Part shown: one piece after another, positions 8,561 through 17,440 of the stretch
How the letters are laid out: every line of letters begins with the position of its first letter
Numbering within the stretch: position 1 is the first letter of the stretch
DNA from: Streptomyces sp. KL109B
GTDB taxonomy: Bacteria; Actinomycetota; Actinomycetes; Streptomycetales; Streptomycetaceae
DNA: 64,000 nucleotides
Direction of reading: 5' to 3'
Assembly (NCBI RefSeq): GCF_030766935.1
Contig: NZ_JASERL010000012.1
Location: 1-64,000, forward strand
Notes under the pieces: model-generated
Database searches by the model: none
What the model saw: only the letters and a program-made list of their open reading frames with translations
Told to the model about the DNA's origin: nothing
Translations under genes and position numbers: made by a program

Positions 8561-10017
8561 CCGTTGTACGACGCGTAGTCCTGAGTGATCTGCTTGTGCT
8601 CCAGGAAGTCCTCGACGGACGCCAGGCCCCCGAGCCGGCCCACGCCACTGGACTTGAAGCCGCCCTCCTCGAACTCGACGGTCAGATTCGCCCAGCTGTT
8701 GACGGAGATGAGCCCCGCGTCGAGCTGCCGGGCCACCCGCGGCGGACGGTCCGCGTCCCGGGTCCAGACGCAGGCGCTGAGCCCGTACGCGGTGTCGTTG
8801 GCGAGGGCGACGGCCTCCGCCTCGGTGTCGAAGACCTGAACCGTCTGCACCGGGCCGAAGGTCTCCTCCTGGACGATCGGGAGCGAGGAGTCGGACACCG
8901 CGAGAAGGGTGGGGTGGTAGAACGCTCCCCCCGCCAGTTCGGGGCGAGTGCTCGGGCCGCCGCGGACGAGCGGCTTCGCGCCGGCGGCGATCGCCGCCTC
9001 CACGGCGGCGTCGACCCGGGCGACCGACGCCTTGTCGATCAGCGGGCCGATCTGGCTGGCCGGGTCGGCGGCCGGGCCGGGACGCACGCTCTCCAGGCGC
9101 CGGGCCAGGGCGGAGGAGAACTCGTCGGCGATCTCCCGCTGGACGAGGACCCTGCTGCCGGTCATGCAGAACTGCCCGGCGAAGACGGTGCACGACTGGA
9201 CGGCGGTGGCGAGGGCGGCCTCCAGGTCGGCGTCGGCGAAGACCAAGTGCGGTGTCTTGCCGCCCAGTTCGAGCCCCACCCGCTTGAAGTGGGCCGCCGC
9301 CCCCTGGGCGACGAGCCGTCCGGTGGCGGTGCTGCCGGTGAAGCTGATCACGGGCACCCGGGGCGATTCGACCAGCAGGCGGGCGACATCGGAGCCGGAC
9401 TCGACGACGACGTTCACCACGCCCTTCGGCAGGTCGGGGACGGACGCGAGGATCTCGCTCATGAGCGCCGCGGTCTGGGCAGCCTGTCCGGGCATCTTCA
9501 CCACGGCCGTGCAGCCCGCGGCGAGGGCCGGGGCGAGCGCCCGGACGCAGAGGTAGGCGGGGGAGTTCCAGGGCACCACGATGCCGGCGACACCGACGGG
9601 CTGCCGGATCGTCATGGCCTGGCGGCCCGGATGGGTGTCGGTGACCCGGCCGTGCGGCTGCACGGCGAGACCCGCCGCGAAACGCAGTGCGCGCAGGATG
9701 AAGTGCGCCTCGAAGCCCGCTTCGTGCCGGAGCTTGCCGTTCTCCAGGCTGAGGGTGGCGATCACCTCGTCCATGCGCGCGTCGTACGCGTCGGCGAGGT
9801 GGCTCAGGGCGGTGGCCCGCGCCATCGGGTCAAGGCGCCAGGTGCCTTCGGTGAACGCGCGCGTCGCCGCGTCGACGGCCCGCTGCCCCACCGCGGCGTC
9901 GGCCTCCGCGTACGTACCGATCACTTCGCCCGTGGCCGGGTCGATGCTGTCGGCGGTGCGGGCGGAACCGACCCACTCGCCGTCGATCCAGTGCCGTGCG
10001 GCGCGCTCTCGGGGCAT
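8557..10017 (-). CDS. NAD(P)-dependent aldehyde dehydrogenase
   Basis: A 486-residue ALDH-superfamily enzyme of usual length. It has the WNSPAY segment near residue 149, the catalytic glutamate in LELGGKTPHLVF (about 252) and the catalytic cysteine in FAGQFCMTGSR (about 286). The EETFGPVQTV motif lies in the C-terminal half. The start at 10017 is fixed by AAGGAG. It follows the decarboxylase-like gene by 54 bases in one operon. In meta-cleavage pathways a homologous enzyme oxidises the hydroxymuconic semialdehyde from ring opening, a fitting but unproven role here. Confidence 0.9.
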   Translation of the reverse strand: MPRERAARHWIDGEWVGSARTADSIDPATGEVIGTYAEADAAVGQRAVDAATRAFTEGTWRLDPMARATALSHLADAYDARMDEVIATLSLENGKLRHEAGFEAHFILRALRFAAGLAVQPHGRVTDTHPGRQAMTIRQPVGVAGIVVPWNSPAYLCVRALAPALAAGCTAVVKMPGQAAQTAALMSEILASVPDLPKGVVNVVVESGSDVARLLVESPRVPVISFTGSTATGRLVAQGAAAHFKRVGLELGGKTPHLVFADADLEAALATAVQSCTVFAGQFCMTGSRVLVQREIADEFSSALARRLESVRPGPAADPASQIGPLIDKASVARVDAAVEAAIAAGAKPLVRGGPSTRPELAGGAFYHPTLLAVSDSSLPIVQEETFGPVQTVQVFDTEAEAVALANDTAYGLSACVWTRDADRPPRVARQLDAGLISVNSWANLTVEFEEGGFKSSGVGRLGGLASVEDFLEHKQITQDYASYNG

Positions 10018-10071
10018 GTCGGCGACTCCTTGTGTGAGGGCGACTTGAAGGGAGGGGAAGGGGGTTGACGA

Positions 10072-11031
10072 CTAGAGACCGAGCAGCCGTTCCGCGTTGA
10101 GATGGGCGATCTTCGCCCGGTCGGCCTCGCTGACCGGGGCCGTCTCCAGGAACGCGGTGGCCGCGGCCATCTCCTCGAAGGGGTAGTCGGTGCCGAAGAG
10201 GATGTGCTCCGAGCCCATCGCGAGGAGCGCGCACAGCAGGGGAGGGGCAGAGCAGACGCCGCTGGTCGTGATGTACAGGTTGTGGCGGACGTACTCCGAG
10301 GGATTGCCCCGGGCCAGCTCGATGCCGTGGTGGTTGTGGTAGTCCCAGCGTGAGTCCAGTCGCCACAGTGCGTAGGGCAGGCCCTCGCCCATGTGCCCCA
10401 GCAGCAGTTTGGCCTCGGGGAAATCGTCGAAGACTCCGCCGAACACGAGGCGCAGGAAGTGTGTGGCGGTGTCCGTGCCCCAGCTCCACATCGGCCCGAC
10501 GAGTTCGGGGTGGCCCTCGATGACATGGGGTGTGCCGACACCGTTGGCGGGGTGCAGGTAGAGGGGGACGTCCAGCCCCTCGGCGCGCTCCCACACGGTG
10601 CGCAGCTCTGGGTCGTCGAGATAGCGGCCCTGGGTGTGTGCGTTCACCAGGGCTCCGCGCATGCCCAGTTCGGACACGGCGCGTTCCAGCTCCTTCGCGG
10701 CCGCCTGCGGATCCTGCAACGGAAGAGCGGCGAAGCCCGCGAAGCGGTCGGGGTGGTCCGCCACCACTGCGGCCAGCAGGTCGTTCACCGCCGCCGCCTG
10801 GCGGACCGCGGTCGCCGCGTCCGACTCGGCCTGGATGCCGGGGGAGTTGAGGGACAGCACCTGCATGTCGAGACCTGCCGCGTCCATCTCGGCCAGCCGC
10901 TCCCCGGTGAGGTCGAGGAGGCGCCGGGACGCCTCCTGCCACTTTCCGGGCTGAAGGATCGAGGCCGACGAGGCGCCGTAACCCACCAACTCCGGTGTGA
11001 CGAAGTGCTCTTCAAGGCCGATGGTGCGCAT
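10072..11031 (-). CDS. Amidohydrolase-2, gamma-resorcylate decarboxylase-like
   Basis: A 319-residue cytosolic protein closely resembling gamma-resorcylate (2,6-dihydroxybenzoate) decarboxylase. It opens with GLEEHF (E7, H9), then VLSLNSPGIQ, LPLQDPQAA, YLHP (H160), GHMGEGLPY (H213, E216) and GTDYPFEE (D282). These fall about 1-5 positions from the known metal and catalytic residues of that enzyme. The start at 11031 uses AGAGGGG; the track's longer start adds seven residues without a better ribosome site. It is divergent from the MhpA-like hydroxylase, so the expected flow is acid to phenol, then hydroxylation. Unlike the homologue at 4528-5628 it has no signal peptide and keeps the His ligand. 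Confidence 0.88.
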   Translation of the reverse strand: MRTIGLEEHFVTPELVGYGASSASILQPGKWQEASRRLLDLTGERLAEMDAAGLDMQVLSLNSPGIQAESDAATAVRQAAAVNDLLAAVVADHPDRFAGFAALPLQDPQAAAKELERAVSELGMRGALVNAHTQGRYLDDPELRTVWERAEGLDVPLYLHPANGVGTPHVIEGHPELVGPMWSWGTDTATHFLRLVFGGVFDDFPEAKLLLGHMGEGLPYALWRLDSRWDYHNHHGIELARGNPSEYVRHNLYITTSGVCSAPPLLCALLAMGSEHILFGTDYPFEEMAAATAFLETAPVSEADRAKIAHLNAERLLGL

Positions 11032-11044
11032 CGCAACCCCTCTG

Positions 11045-11090
11045 CGTTTCACTTATATGCATTGACTTCATCGATGGTGAAACGTACGTT
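11045..11090. promoter_or_regulatory. Divergent promoter region with 8-bp inverted repeat
   Basis: CGTTTCAC (11045-11052) and GTGAAACG (11077-11084) form a perfect inverted repeat, 32 bp from centre to centre, about three helical turns. On the plus strand TTGACT (11062-11067), a 17-bp spacer and TACGTT (11085-11090) form a promoter for the MhpA-like gene. On the minus strand TATAAG (11052-11057) is a likely -10 for the decarboxylase operon. The half-sites overlap both promoters. The nearby IclR regulator is a plausible ligand-responsive binder. Confidence 0.6.
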
Positions 11091-11137
11091 CCGTCGGTGT
11101 CAACCCTCTGGAAGGCCCGAGGAAAGGGAGGCGCCCG

Positions 11138-12760
11138 ATGACGGGTGCGGACGGTGTCGTCGAAGATCGGCCCGCGGACGCAGGCGCGGTGGACGTGGCC
11201 GTGGTGGGATACGGGCCGGTGGGCATGGTGATGGCCGGCCTGCTGGGGCAGGCGGGGCACCGCGTCCTGGTCCTCGAGCGGTACCCGGGCCTCTACAACC
11301 TGCCCCGGGCCGCCAGCTTCGACGACGAGACCATGCGCACGCTCGCACGCCTCGGAGTGGCGGAGGAGCTACTCCCCAAGGTGCGCGTACAGCCCACCTA
11401 CGAATGGCGAAACGGCGGCGGAGACCTGCTGATCGAGCAGCACTTCGCCGATCCGGGACGCAGCGGCTGGGCGGAGTGGAACATGATGTACCAGCCCGAC
11501 CTCGAAGAGGCGCTGGACGCCGTGTGCCGGTCGATGCCCCAGGTGGAAGTGCGGCACTCCAGCACCGTCGTCGCCCTGGAACAGAGCCCGGAGAAGGTCA
11601 CACTCACCGTCGAAGGACCCGAAGGCCGTCAAGTGCACGACGCCCGCTATGTCGTGGGCTGCGACGGAGGCAACAGCTTCGTGCGCTCGGCGCTGGACGT
11701 CGGGCTGCACGACTACGGCTTCTCCGAGCCCTGGATGGTGTGCGACTTCCGCTTCCGCCGCCCGACCCGGGTCCCGTACGCGTTGCAGCTCGGCGACCCG
11801 CGGAGCCCGACCTCGATCATCTCGCTCGGCCCGGCACACCACCGGTTCAGTTTCATGCTCGACTCGGTGGACGACTTCGGGGCCGAACGCGATCCGCGGC
11901 GCGTCTGGAAGCGTGTCGCCCCCTACCTCACGACCGACGACGCCGACCTCATCCGCGTCGCCACGTACACCTTCAGGTCCCTCATCGCGCACGACTGGCG
12001 CCGCGGCCGCGTCCTGCTCGCCGGTGACGCGGCGCACCAGATGCCCCCGTTCCTCGGGCAGGGAATGTGCTCCGGTTTCCGCGACGCGCAGAACCTCGCG
12101 TTCAAGCTGGACCTCGTCCTGCGCGCAACCGCACCGGACGACATCCTCGACACCTATCAGACGGAGCGTGAACCACATGTCCGCGCGGTGACCGAGAAGG
12201 GCATCGAGCTCGGCCATCTCCAGACCCTGCGCGACCCGGAACGTGCCGCGGAGCGCGACCGGATCCTGCTGGCCCGCCGCGCGGAGTCCGACGCACCCGA
12301 GGCCATGCGCTTCCCGAGCCTCGACAACGGGCTGTTCGCCCGCAACTCGGGTGCCGGGCAAGGCCAGTTGTCGGTCCAGGGCGTGGTGGACGACGGCACC
12401 CGCCGCGATCTCCTCGACCACATCGTGGGCGGCGGCTTCCACCTGCTCGTCGAAGAGCAACTCCTGGTCGCGCTGGAACGTGACCAACTGCTCGACGACC
12501 TCGCCGGGGCGGGCGTCCGGGTCGTCGTCCTCGGTGAGCGGACCACCGCGCACCCGGGAGCAGCCTTCGTCGTCGACGACGTGGACGGCACGTACCGCGA
12601 CTGGTTCGCCGAACTGGGCTGCTCCGCCGCCGTGGTCCGCCCCGATTGCTACGTGTTCGGCACGGCGAGCGGGCCCGACGCGACGGCCGACCTGGCCGAC
12701 GAGTTGCTGGGAGTGGTGCGCGGTGTCGCGTGCGCGGCGGACGCGGGCGTCGATGCCTGA
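11138..12760 (+). CDS. MhpA-like FAD-dependent aromatic hydroxylase
   Basis: A 540-residue class A flavoprotein monooxygenase resembling 3-(3-hydroxyphenyl)propionate hydroxylase. It has GYGPVG (24-29), GCDGGNS (174-180) and GDAAHQMPPFLGQGMCSGFRD (296-316); QMPPFLGQGMCSG is typical of the MhpA/PobA-like branch. The ATG at 11138 lies about 40 nt after the mapped -10. It is divergent from the resorcylate-decarboxylase-like gene, so resorcinol or an alkylresorcinol is an attractive substrate, but this is inference. The IclR gene follows directly downstream. Confidence 0.87.
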   Translation: MTGADGVVEDRPADAGAVDVAVVGYGPVGMVMAGLLGQAGHRVLVLERYPGLYNLPRAASFDDETMRTLARLGVAEELLPKVRVQPTYEWRNGGGDLLIEQHFADPGRSGWAEWNMMYQPDLEEALDAVCRSMPQVEVRHSSTVVALEQSPEKVTLTVEGPEGRQVHDARYVVGCDGGNSFVRSALDVGLHDYGFSEPWMVCDFRFRRPTRVPYALQLGDPRSPTSIISLGPAHHRFSFMLDSVDDFGAERDPRRVWKRVAPYLTTDDADLIRVATYTFRSLIAHDWRRGRVLLAGDAAHQMPPFLGQGMCSGFRDAQNLAFKLDLVLRATAPDDILDTYQTEREPHVRAVTEKGIELGHLQTLRDPERAAERDRILLARRAESDAPEAMRFPSLDNGLFARNSGAGQGQLSVQGVVDDGTRRDLLDHIVGGGFHLLVEEQLLVALERDQLLDDLAGAGVRVVVLGERTTAHPGAAFVVDDVDGTYRDWFAELGCSAAVVRPDCYVFGTASGPDATADLADELLGVVRGVACAADAGVDA

Positions 12761-12816
12761 TGCCCGGCCCTCGCTGCTCGCGAAGGCCAAGGACAGCTGG
12801 TCTTGAACCGGTCACT

Positions 12817-13647
12817 ATGATCGCCCCTGTGACAACTCAGCGTCCCTCCGACTCCGAGGCCGAGGCGGCAGCACCCGCGCGGCAGGGCATCCAGTCCGTC
12901 GAACTGGCGATGACGGTACTGCAAGCCCTCGAAGAGGGACGCGGGCCGATGAGCCTGACACAGCTGGCCGCCGCCAGCGGCATGCAGCCGAGCAAGGTCC
13001 ACCGCTATCTCGTCAGCCTCGCCCGCGTCGGCCTCGTCGCGCAGTCTCCCAGCTCCGGGCGGTACGACATGGGGCCCGCCATGCGGCGCCTCGGCGTCGA
13101 GTCACTCCGCAGGATGGACGAAGTGGCGCTTGTCAGTGAGCACCTGCCGGGGCTGCGGGACACCACCTCGCACGCGGTGAACCTGGCGGTGTGGGGCGAT
13201 CACGGCCCCGTCGTCGTGCGGTGGGAGTACGGCGCCCATGCGCTGCCGATCACCGTCCGGGTCGGTGCCACCATGCCGCTGCTCACCTCGGCGATGGGCG
13301 GCGCGTTCCTCGCGCATCTGCCCGCGCAGCTCACCGAGCCCGTGCTGCGTGGGCAACTGGAGGTGAAGACCCTGGACGCCGCCACCCGGGAGCGTGTCGA
13401 CCGGATCAAGGCCGACGTCCTGCGGGAGGGAGTGGCCACCACGGAGGGAGGCGTCATCCCCGGAGTCACCTCGGTGGCCGCCCCCGTGTTCACCGCGGGT
13501 GAGTCCTTCCCGCTCGTCGTCACCCTCGTGATGCCCGCACGGGGCGTGACCGAGCAGGACGTGGCCGGCCTCTCGGCCGAACTGCTGCGCTCCACGCGTG
13601 CCATGTCCGACATGCTCGGGCACGCGGTGGACCGGCAGCTGCCGTAG
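12817..13647 (+). CDS. IclR-family transcriptional regulator
   Basis: A 276-residue IclR regulator. It has an N-terminal winged helix-turn-helix (MSLTQLAAASGMQPSKVHRY, about residues 45-64) and a C-terminal effector domain with PLLTSAMGGAFLA. The start is uncertain: ATG 12817 and GTG 12829 both lack a clear ribosome site, while an in-frame ATG at 12760 overlaps the preceding stop (TGATG) and would add 19 residues by translational coupling. IclR proteins often control aromatic-acid genes as effector-dependent activators or repressors. The inverted repeat at 11045-11084 is a candidate operator. Confidence 0.85.
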   Translation: MIAPVTTQRPSDSEAEAAAPARQGIQSVELAMTVLQALEEGRGPMSLTQLAAASGMQPSKVHRYLVSLARVGLVAQSPSSGRYDMGPAMRRLGVESLRRMDEVALVSEHLPGLRDTTSHAVNLAVWGDHGPVVVRWEYGAHALPITVRVGATMPLLTSAMGGAFLAHLPAQLTEPVLRGQLEVKTLDAATRERVDRIKADVLREGVATTEGGVIPGVTSVAAPVFTAGESFPLVVTLVMPARGVTEQDVAGLSAELLRSTRAMSDMLGHAVDRQLP

Positions 13648-13709
13648 CCACCGTCGCCGACGGGCAGAAGCACCGCTACGGATCTGCACGGCACCGAGCT
13701 GACGGACCG

Positions 13710-13736
13710 GCCGGCACAGCACCTTGCGGTGCCGGC
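13710..13736. terminator. Hairpin between IclR and VOC genes
   Basis: GCCGGCAC (13710-13717) pairs with GTGCCGGC (13729-13736). It sits in the convergent gap between the IclR gene and the VOC dioxygenase gene and may terminate both transcripts. Confidence 0.5.
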
Positions 13737-13832
13737 GGACACACCGCGTACGAAGTCCCTTCGCCGAAACCCGCCGCGCGGCTTGGTCGTGTCTGTCCTC
13801 GCTGTACACGCCGGTGGGTGACCGGCTTCCGC

Positions 13833-14399
13833 TCAGCCGCCCATGAGGATTCCCATGGGGTCGGGCAGGTCCTGCTTGAGTGCCCAGGATCGGTCGGTGA
13901 GTTCCTCGGTGGCGGCGCCGGCACGGCGCGCGGCGAGCAGCGCGGCCGGGTCGAAGGCGGGGCCGACGGAGTCCTCGCGGTACTCGTCGCCGTGCATGTA
14001 CGCGGTGGCCTGCTCCGGCTCGGCGAAGTTGTCGATCTGCATCTCGACGAAGTTGCCGTCGGGGTCGCGGTAGTACATGGACGTGGTGACGCCGTGGGCG
14101 ATGCACACCGCCGGGAGCAAGCCGCCTTCCCGGAGCTTCTCGTAGCGCGCCAGGAGATCGTCGAGGTTGTCGAAGGTGTACGCGACGTGGTGGGCGCCGG
14201 CGGCGGTGGGGCTCTTGCGCTCCAGCGGGTCGGGCGGGGTGATCAGTGCTACGCGGTGGTGCTCCTCGTCGAAGGTGAGGAAGCACAGGGCGTCGTCCTG
14301 GAAGACGGTGTGACCGTCGAGGACCGCGCAGTACCAGTCACGCATCTCGGTGGGCTTGCTGGTCTGGAACACCACGTGGGCGAACTTGGGGGCTCCCAT
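13833..14399 (-). CDS. Single-domain VOC extradiol dioxygenase-like protein
   Basis: A 188-residue vicinal-oxygen-chelate protein. It keeps the 2-His-1-carboxylate set of type I extradiol dioxygenases: H8 in FAHVVF, H70/H71 in GAHHVAY and E119 in GNFVEMQ. It is short, as in one-domain ring-cleavage enzymes. The ATG at 14399 follows a perfect AAGGAGGA. It is the last gene of the flavin reductase - monooxygenase - FAH - VOC operon. Its expected role is to open the ring hydroxylated by the two-component monooxygenase, giving an acylpyruvate-type or semialdehyde product. The substrate is unproven. Confidence 0.82.
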   Translation of the reverse strand: MGAPKFAHVVFQTSKPTEMRDWYCAVLDGHTVFQDDALCFLTFDEEHHRVALITPPDPLERKSPTAAGAHHVAYTFDNLDDLLARYEKLREGGLLPAVCIAHGVTTSMYYRDPDGNFVEMQIDNFAEPEQATAYMHGDEYREDSVGPAFDPAALLAARRAGAATEELTDRSWALKQDLPDPMGILMGG

Positions 14400-14412
14400 G
14401 TCGATCCTCCTT

Positions 14413-14436
14413 GATCGATACCGGGATCGATACCGG
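14413..14436. repeat. Perfect 12-bp direct duplication
   Basis: GATCGATACCGG occurs twice back to back (14413-14424 and 14425-14436) between the FAH and VOC genes, just upstream of the VOC ribosome site. It may be a recent replication-slippage duplication. Confidence 0.85.
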
Positions 14437-14456
14437 TGGTACGTACGCGTCGGAAT

Positions 14457-15299
14457 TCAGTTGGTGAAGCGCTGGCGGAGCTCGCCGATGCCTTCGATGG
14501 TGCTGACCAGTACGTCGTTGGCGGCGATCCAGTGCGGCGGGTTCTGGCCGATGCCGACACCGGCCGGGGTGCCGGTGAAGACGACATCACCCGGGGACAG
14601 CGGGACGACGGCCGAGAGGCGGGCGAGCAGATCGGGAACGGAGAAGATCATTTCGCTGGTGCGGCTCTTCTGGACCTCCTCGCCGTTGAGTGTGCAGCGC
14701 ACTTCCAGGTCGTCGGGGTTGTCGAGGTCGTCCGGGGTGACGAGCCAGGGGCCGATCGGGGTGAAGCCGGGGAACGACTTGCCCAGGCTGAACTGGGGTG
14801 AGGGGCCTTCGAGTTGGGTGATGCGCTCGGAGAGGTCCTGGCCGACGGCGAGGCCGGCCACGTGCTCCCAGCCGTCCTCGGCCGCGATGCGGTGGGCGTG
14901 GGCGCCGATGACCACCACGAGCTCGATCTCCCAGTCGGTGTGGCCACCGGGCGGGAGGGTGACCTCGGTGACGGGGCCGCTGATGCTGGAGTTGAACTTG
15001 GTGAAGACCGGTGGCATCCGGTCGGGCAGCTCGAACCCGGATTCGGCGGCGTGGTCACGGTAGTTGAGGCCTGCGGCGATGAGCTGGCCGGGCGCCGGGG
15101 CGGGCGAGCCGAGGTCGGCGGCGTCGAATTTGGCTCCGCGCGGCAGCCGGGCGCCGGCCGCCCAGGTGCGGAACTCCTCCCAACGCCCGTAGACGGCCTG
15201 CGGGTCGGCGGAGAAGAGGCCGTCACTGGCCTTCTCCACGTCGACGGCGAGGCCGTCGACGTGGAGAGCCAGACGGCCGGAGAGATTGGCGATGCGCAC
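14457..15299 (-). CDS. Fumarylacetoacetate hydrolase (FAH) family protein
   Basis: A 280-residue FAH-fold protein. It has GLNYRDHAAESG near residue 77, the metal-binding glutamates in DWEIELVVVIG (about 120), and SPGDVVFTGTPAGVG near 240. The GTG start at 15299 has only a weak GGAG. Members hydrolyse acylpyruvates or act as hydratases or decarboxylases on 2-oxo-enoic acids. Lying between a ring hydroxylase and a ring-cleavage enzyme, it probably splits the ring-opened product. Acylpyruvate hydrolysis would fit a resorcinol- or orcinol-type route, but this is inference. Confidence 0.88.
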   Translation of the reverse strand: MRIANLSGRLALHVDGLAVDVEKASDGLFSADPQAVYGRWEEFRTWAAGARLPRGAKFDAADLGSPAPAPGQLIAAGLNYRDHAAESGFELPDRMPPVFTKFNSSISGPVTEVTLPPGGHTDWEIELVVVIGAHAHRIAAEDGWEHVAGLAVGQDLSERITQLEGPSPQFSLGKSFPGFTPIGPWLVTPDDLDNPDDLEVRCTLNGEEVQKSRTSEMIFSVPDLLARLSAVVPLSPGDVVFTGTPAGVGIGQNPPHWIAANDVLVSTIEGIGELRQRFTN

Positions 15300-15375
15300 G
15301 ATGTGCTCCGTGGGTACGGTGGCCGCCCGTGGCGGCCCGAATGGATGCTGGAGAGCGCGGCCCGACAGGCCCCGC

Positions 15376-16599
15376 TCACACCAGCGGGGTGATCTTCTCG
15401 TCGAGGTTCAGCAGCGCCTTGCCGTACACCTCGTAGCTGACGGCGGGCAGCGTGACCGCGTGCCGGGCGGCGACGGCGGAGTCCCGCCAGATCCGTTGCA
15501 ACGGATTGACGTCGGCGAAGCTGCCGGCTCCGTGCGCGTACAGCAGCACGTCGATGGCCTTGGTGACGTGCTCGATGGCGCACGCGGTGTCGGCCCGGAC
15601 CCGGGCTCGGGTCAGTGTGTCGGGGTACTCGCCGCGGTCGGCTGCCCGCTCGATGTCCTCGGCGGCGCGGTAGGCGTGCAGCTGGGCGGTGTCGATCATC
15701 ATGGCGGCCTGGGCGATCTGGTTCTGGAAGGTCACCGACTCCGACTGCGTGTCGAAGAAGGTGTACGAGATCGGCTTCCGGCCGGCCTTGCCGCGCACGA
15801 TCTCCAACGCCGCCCGACCCAGACCGAGTTGGGGTCCTGCCAGTACCAGGGAGAGAATGGGCACGAACGCCGAGCGGTACAGCGGCTCTTCGTCGCCCCG
15901 CTCCGTGGGGTAGTCACCTTCGATGGCGGCGGGCACGGACACCACGCGGTGCTCGGGGACGAACACGTCCTCGGCGACCAGGCAGTTGCTGCCGCTGCCC
16001 TTCATCCCGGCGACGAACCAGGTGTCCTCGACCGTCATCTCCGGCACCGGGATCAGTACCAGGCTATGGTCCACGGCCTCTCCGCTCTCGTCGGTGAGCG
16101 GCACCCCGAGAACGGCCCAGTCGGCGTGCAGGGAACCGGAGTTGTAGTACCAGCGCCCGGTCACCCGCCATCCACCGTCGACCTTGCGGGTGGTGGAGGT
16201 GGGAGCCAGTACGCCGGAGACCCGGGCGTTGGGGTCTGCGCCGAAGACGTCGTCCTGGGCCCGCTGCGGGAACAGCCCCGTCATCCAGGCGCAGATGTTG
16301 ATGAGGGTGACCACCCAAGCGGTTGAGCCGTCGCCCTCCGCCACCTGGGCGGAGACGTCCAGCATGGTCTTCACGCCGGCCTCGTGCCCGCCGTAGCGCC
16401 TGGGCACGGCGGTCTTGAACAGCCCGGCCTCGGCCAGGGCGTCGATCACTTCCTGCGGGACGCGGCGGTCGGCCTCGGTACGCGCGGAGTGCCGGCGCAC
16501 GAGCGGCCGCAGCTCCGCGGCCCGGGCGACCAGCGCCGCTCGCTCTGCCGCCTCGTCCGCGGGCGAGAGCGGGGGATGAGTGGGTGCCGTGGTGGTCAT
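15376..16599 (-). CDS. Acyl-CoA-dehydrogenase-fold flavin monooxygenase, oxygenase component
   Basis: A 407-residue group D flavin monooxygenase related to HsaA, DszC and the resorcinol hydroxylase oxygenase GraA. N-terminal helices (VPQEVIDALAEAGLFKTAVPRRYGG) precede the central beta domain (VDGGWRVTGRWYYNSGSLHADW) and the C-terminal helical bundle. It lacks the catalytic glutamate context of true dehydrogenases and sits next to its own flavin reductase gene. The ATG at 16599 follows GAAGGGA. It would use free reduced flavin to hydroxylate a phenol. The four-gene operon recalls the hsaAB-hsaC logic and the graDA resorcinol system. Confidence 0.85.
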   Translation of the reverse strand: MTTTAPTHPPLSPADEAAERAALVARAAELRPLVRRHSARTEADRRVPQEVIDALAEAGLFKTAVPRRYGGHEAGVKTMLDVSAQVAEGDGSTAWVVTLINICAWMTGLFPQRAQDDVFGADPNARVSGVLAPTSTTRKVDGGWRVTGRWYYNSGSLHADWAVLGVPLTDESGEAVDHSLVLIPVPEMTVEDTWFVAGMKGSGSNCLVAEDVFVPEHRVVSVPAAIEGDYPTERGDEEPLYRSAFVPILSLVLAGPQLGLGRAALEIVRGKAGRKPISYTFFDTQSESVTFQNQIAQAAMMIDTAQLHAYRAAEDIERAADRGEYPDTLTRARVRADTACAIEHVTKAIDVLLYAHGAGSFADVNPLQRIWRDSAVAARHAVTLPAVSYEVYGKALLNLDEKITPLV

Positions 16600-16687
16600 G
16601 TCGTCCCTTCGTGCTGAATGCAGGGGGTGCCGCACGCCGCTGCGGGAGTCGGCGTACGGCGGGGTGCCGTAAGTGCCGCGGGACGGA

Positions 16688-17209
16688 TCAGCGCGAGCAG
16701 GCCAGCAGCTGATCGGTGAGTGGGCGGCGCGGGCGCCGGGCGAAGCCGGAGTGCGTGCCGAAGGTGCGGTGGCCGTAGACCAGCGGGGGAGCTGTCGTGG
16801 TCCGCGCGTGCGCGACCGAGCCAAGGAGCAGGCGGTGGTCTCCGCCGGGCACGTTCTGCGCGAGATCGCACACGATCCAGCCCGGCGCCTCGGCCAGCCG
16901 CGGCAGGCCGTGGTCCAGGTGCCACTCCACACCGTCGAACCGGTCGGCGGAGCGACGGGCGAACTGCGGAGCCAGATCGCCCTGCGCGTGCGACAGCACG
17001 TTGATGCCGAACCGGCGGGTCCGCTCGATCCTGGCCAGCAACTGGGAGTTGCTGTCCAGGGCGACGGTCACCATGGGCGGCCGCAGGGACAGTGAGGCGA
17101 AGGCGCTCACGGTGGCGCCGTGCGGACGGTCGTCCGCCATGGCGGTCACCACGGTGACCGGGGCGCATACGCCGGCCATCAGATCACGGAATTCCTGGTC
17201 AGCCACCAT
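16688..17209 (-). CDS. Flavin reductase, partner of the monooxygenase
   Basis: A 173-residue flavin reductase-like protein (HpaC/HsaB family). The conserved MAGVCAPVTVVTA lies near the N-terminus, then GATVSAFASLSLRPPMVTVALD, FGINVLSHAQ and GGDHRLLLGSV. The chosen start, ATG 17209, has GAGGAG at good spacing; the open frame upstream adds 24 residues with no ribosome site. It should supply FADH2 or FMNH2 from NAD(P)H to the oxygenase encoded next. It is the first gene of the operon and is driven by shared module C. Confidence 0.9.
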   Translation of the reverse strand: MVADQEFRDLMAGVCAPVTVVTAMADDRPHGATVSAFASLSLRPPMVTVALDSNSQLLARIERTRRFGINVLSHAQGDLAPQFARRSADRFDGVEWHLDHGLPRLAEAPGWIVCDLAQNVPGGDHRLLLGSVAHARTTTAPPLVYGHRTFGTHSGFARRPRRPLTDQLLACSR

Positions 17210-17282
17210 GGTCGACTCCTCGCAGAGGGTGGGTAACTGTGCAGACGGTGGGATCACGTACCGGCCGACCGCGATGCGCATC

Positions 17283-17312
17283 AGACTAAGCAGCTATATG
17301 TGATAACAGCAA
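17283..17312 (-). promoter_or_regulatory. Shared promoter-operator module, site C
   Basis: On the minus strand: -35 TTGCTG (17307-17312), 18-bp spacer, -10 TAGTCT (17283-17288), with TGTTATCACA at 17299-17308 followed by TATAG. It lies 74 bp upstream of the flavin reductase start and controls the two-component monooxygenase/ring-cleavage operon. Confidence 0.75.
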
Positions 17313-17440
17313 GGGTGAGACGAAGCGAACTTCTTGAGGAGCGGCCGGAATTGATCAAGAAACGTGCTCGTCCGGGCCCATGGGACCCGCCCGGCAGGGC
17401 ATCGGGCGGGTTGCCTGCCCGCGGCGGTCGGCCGGGCTGT

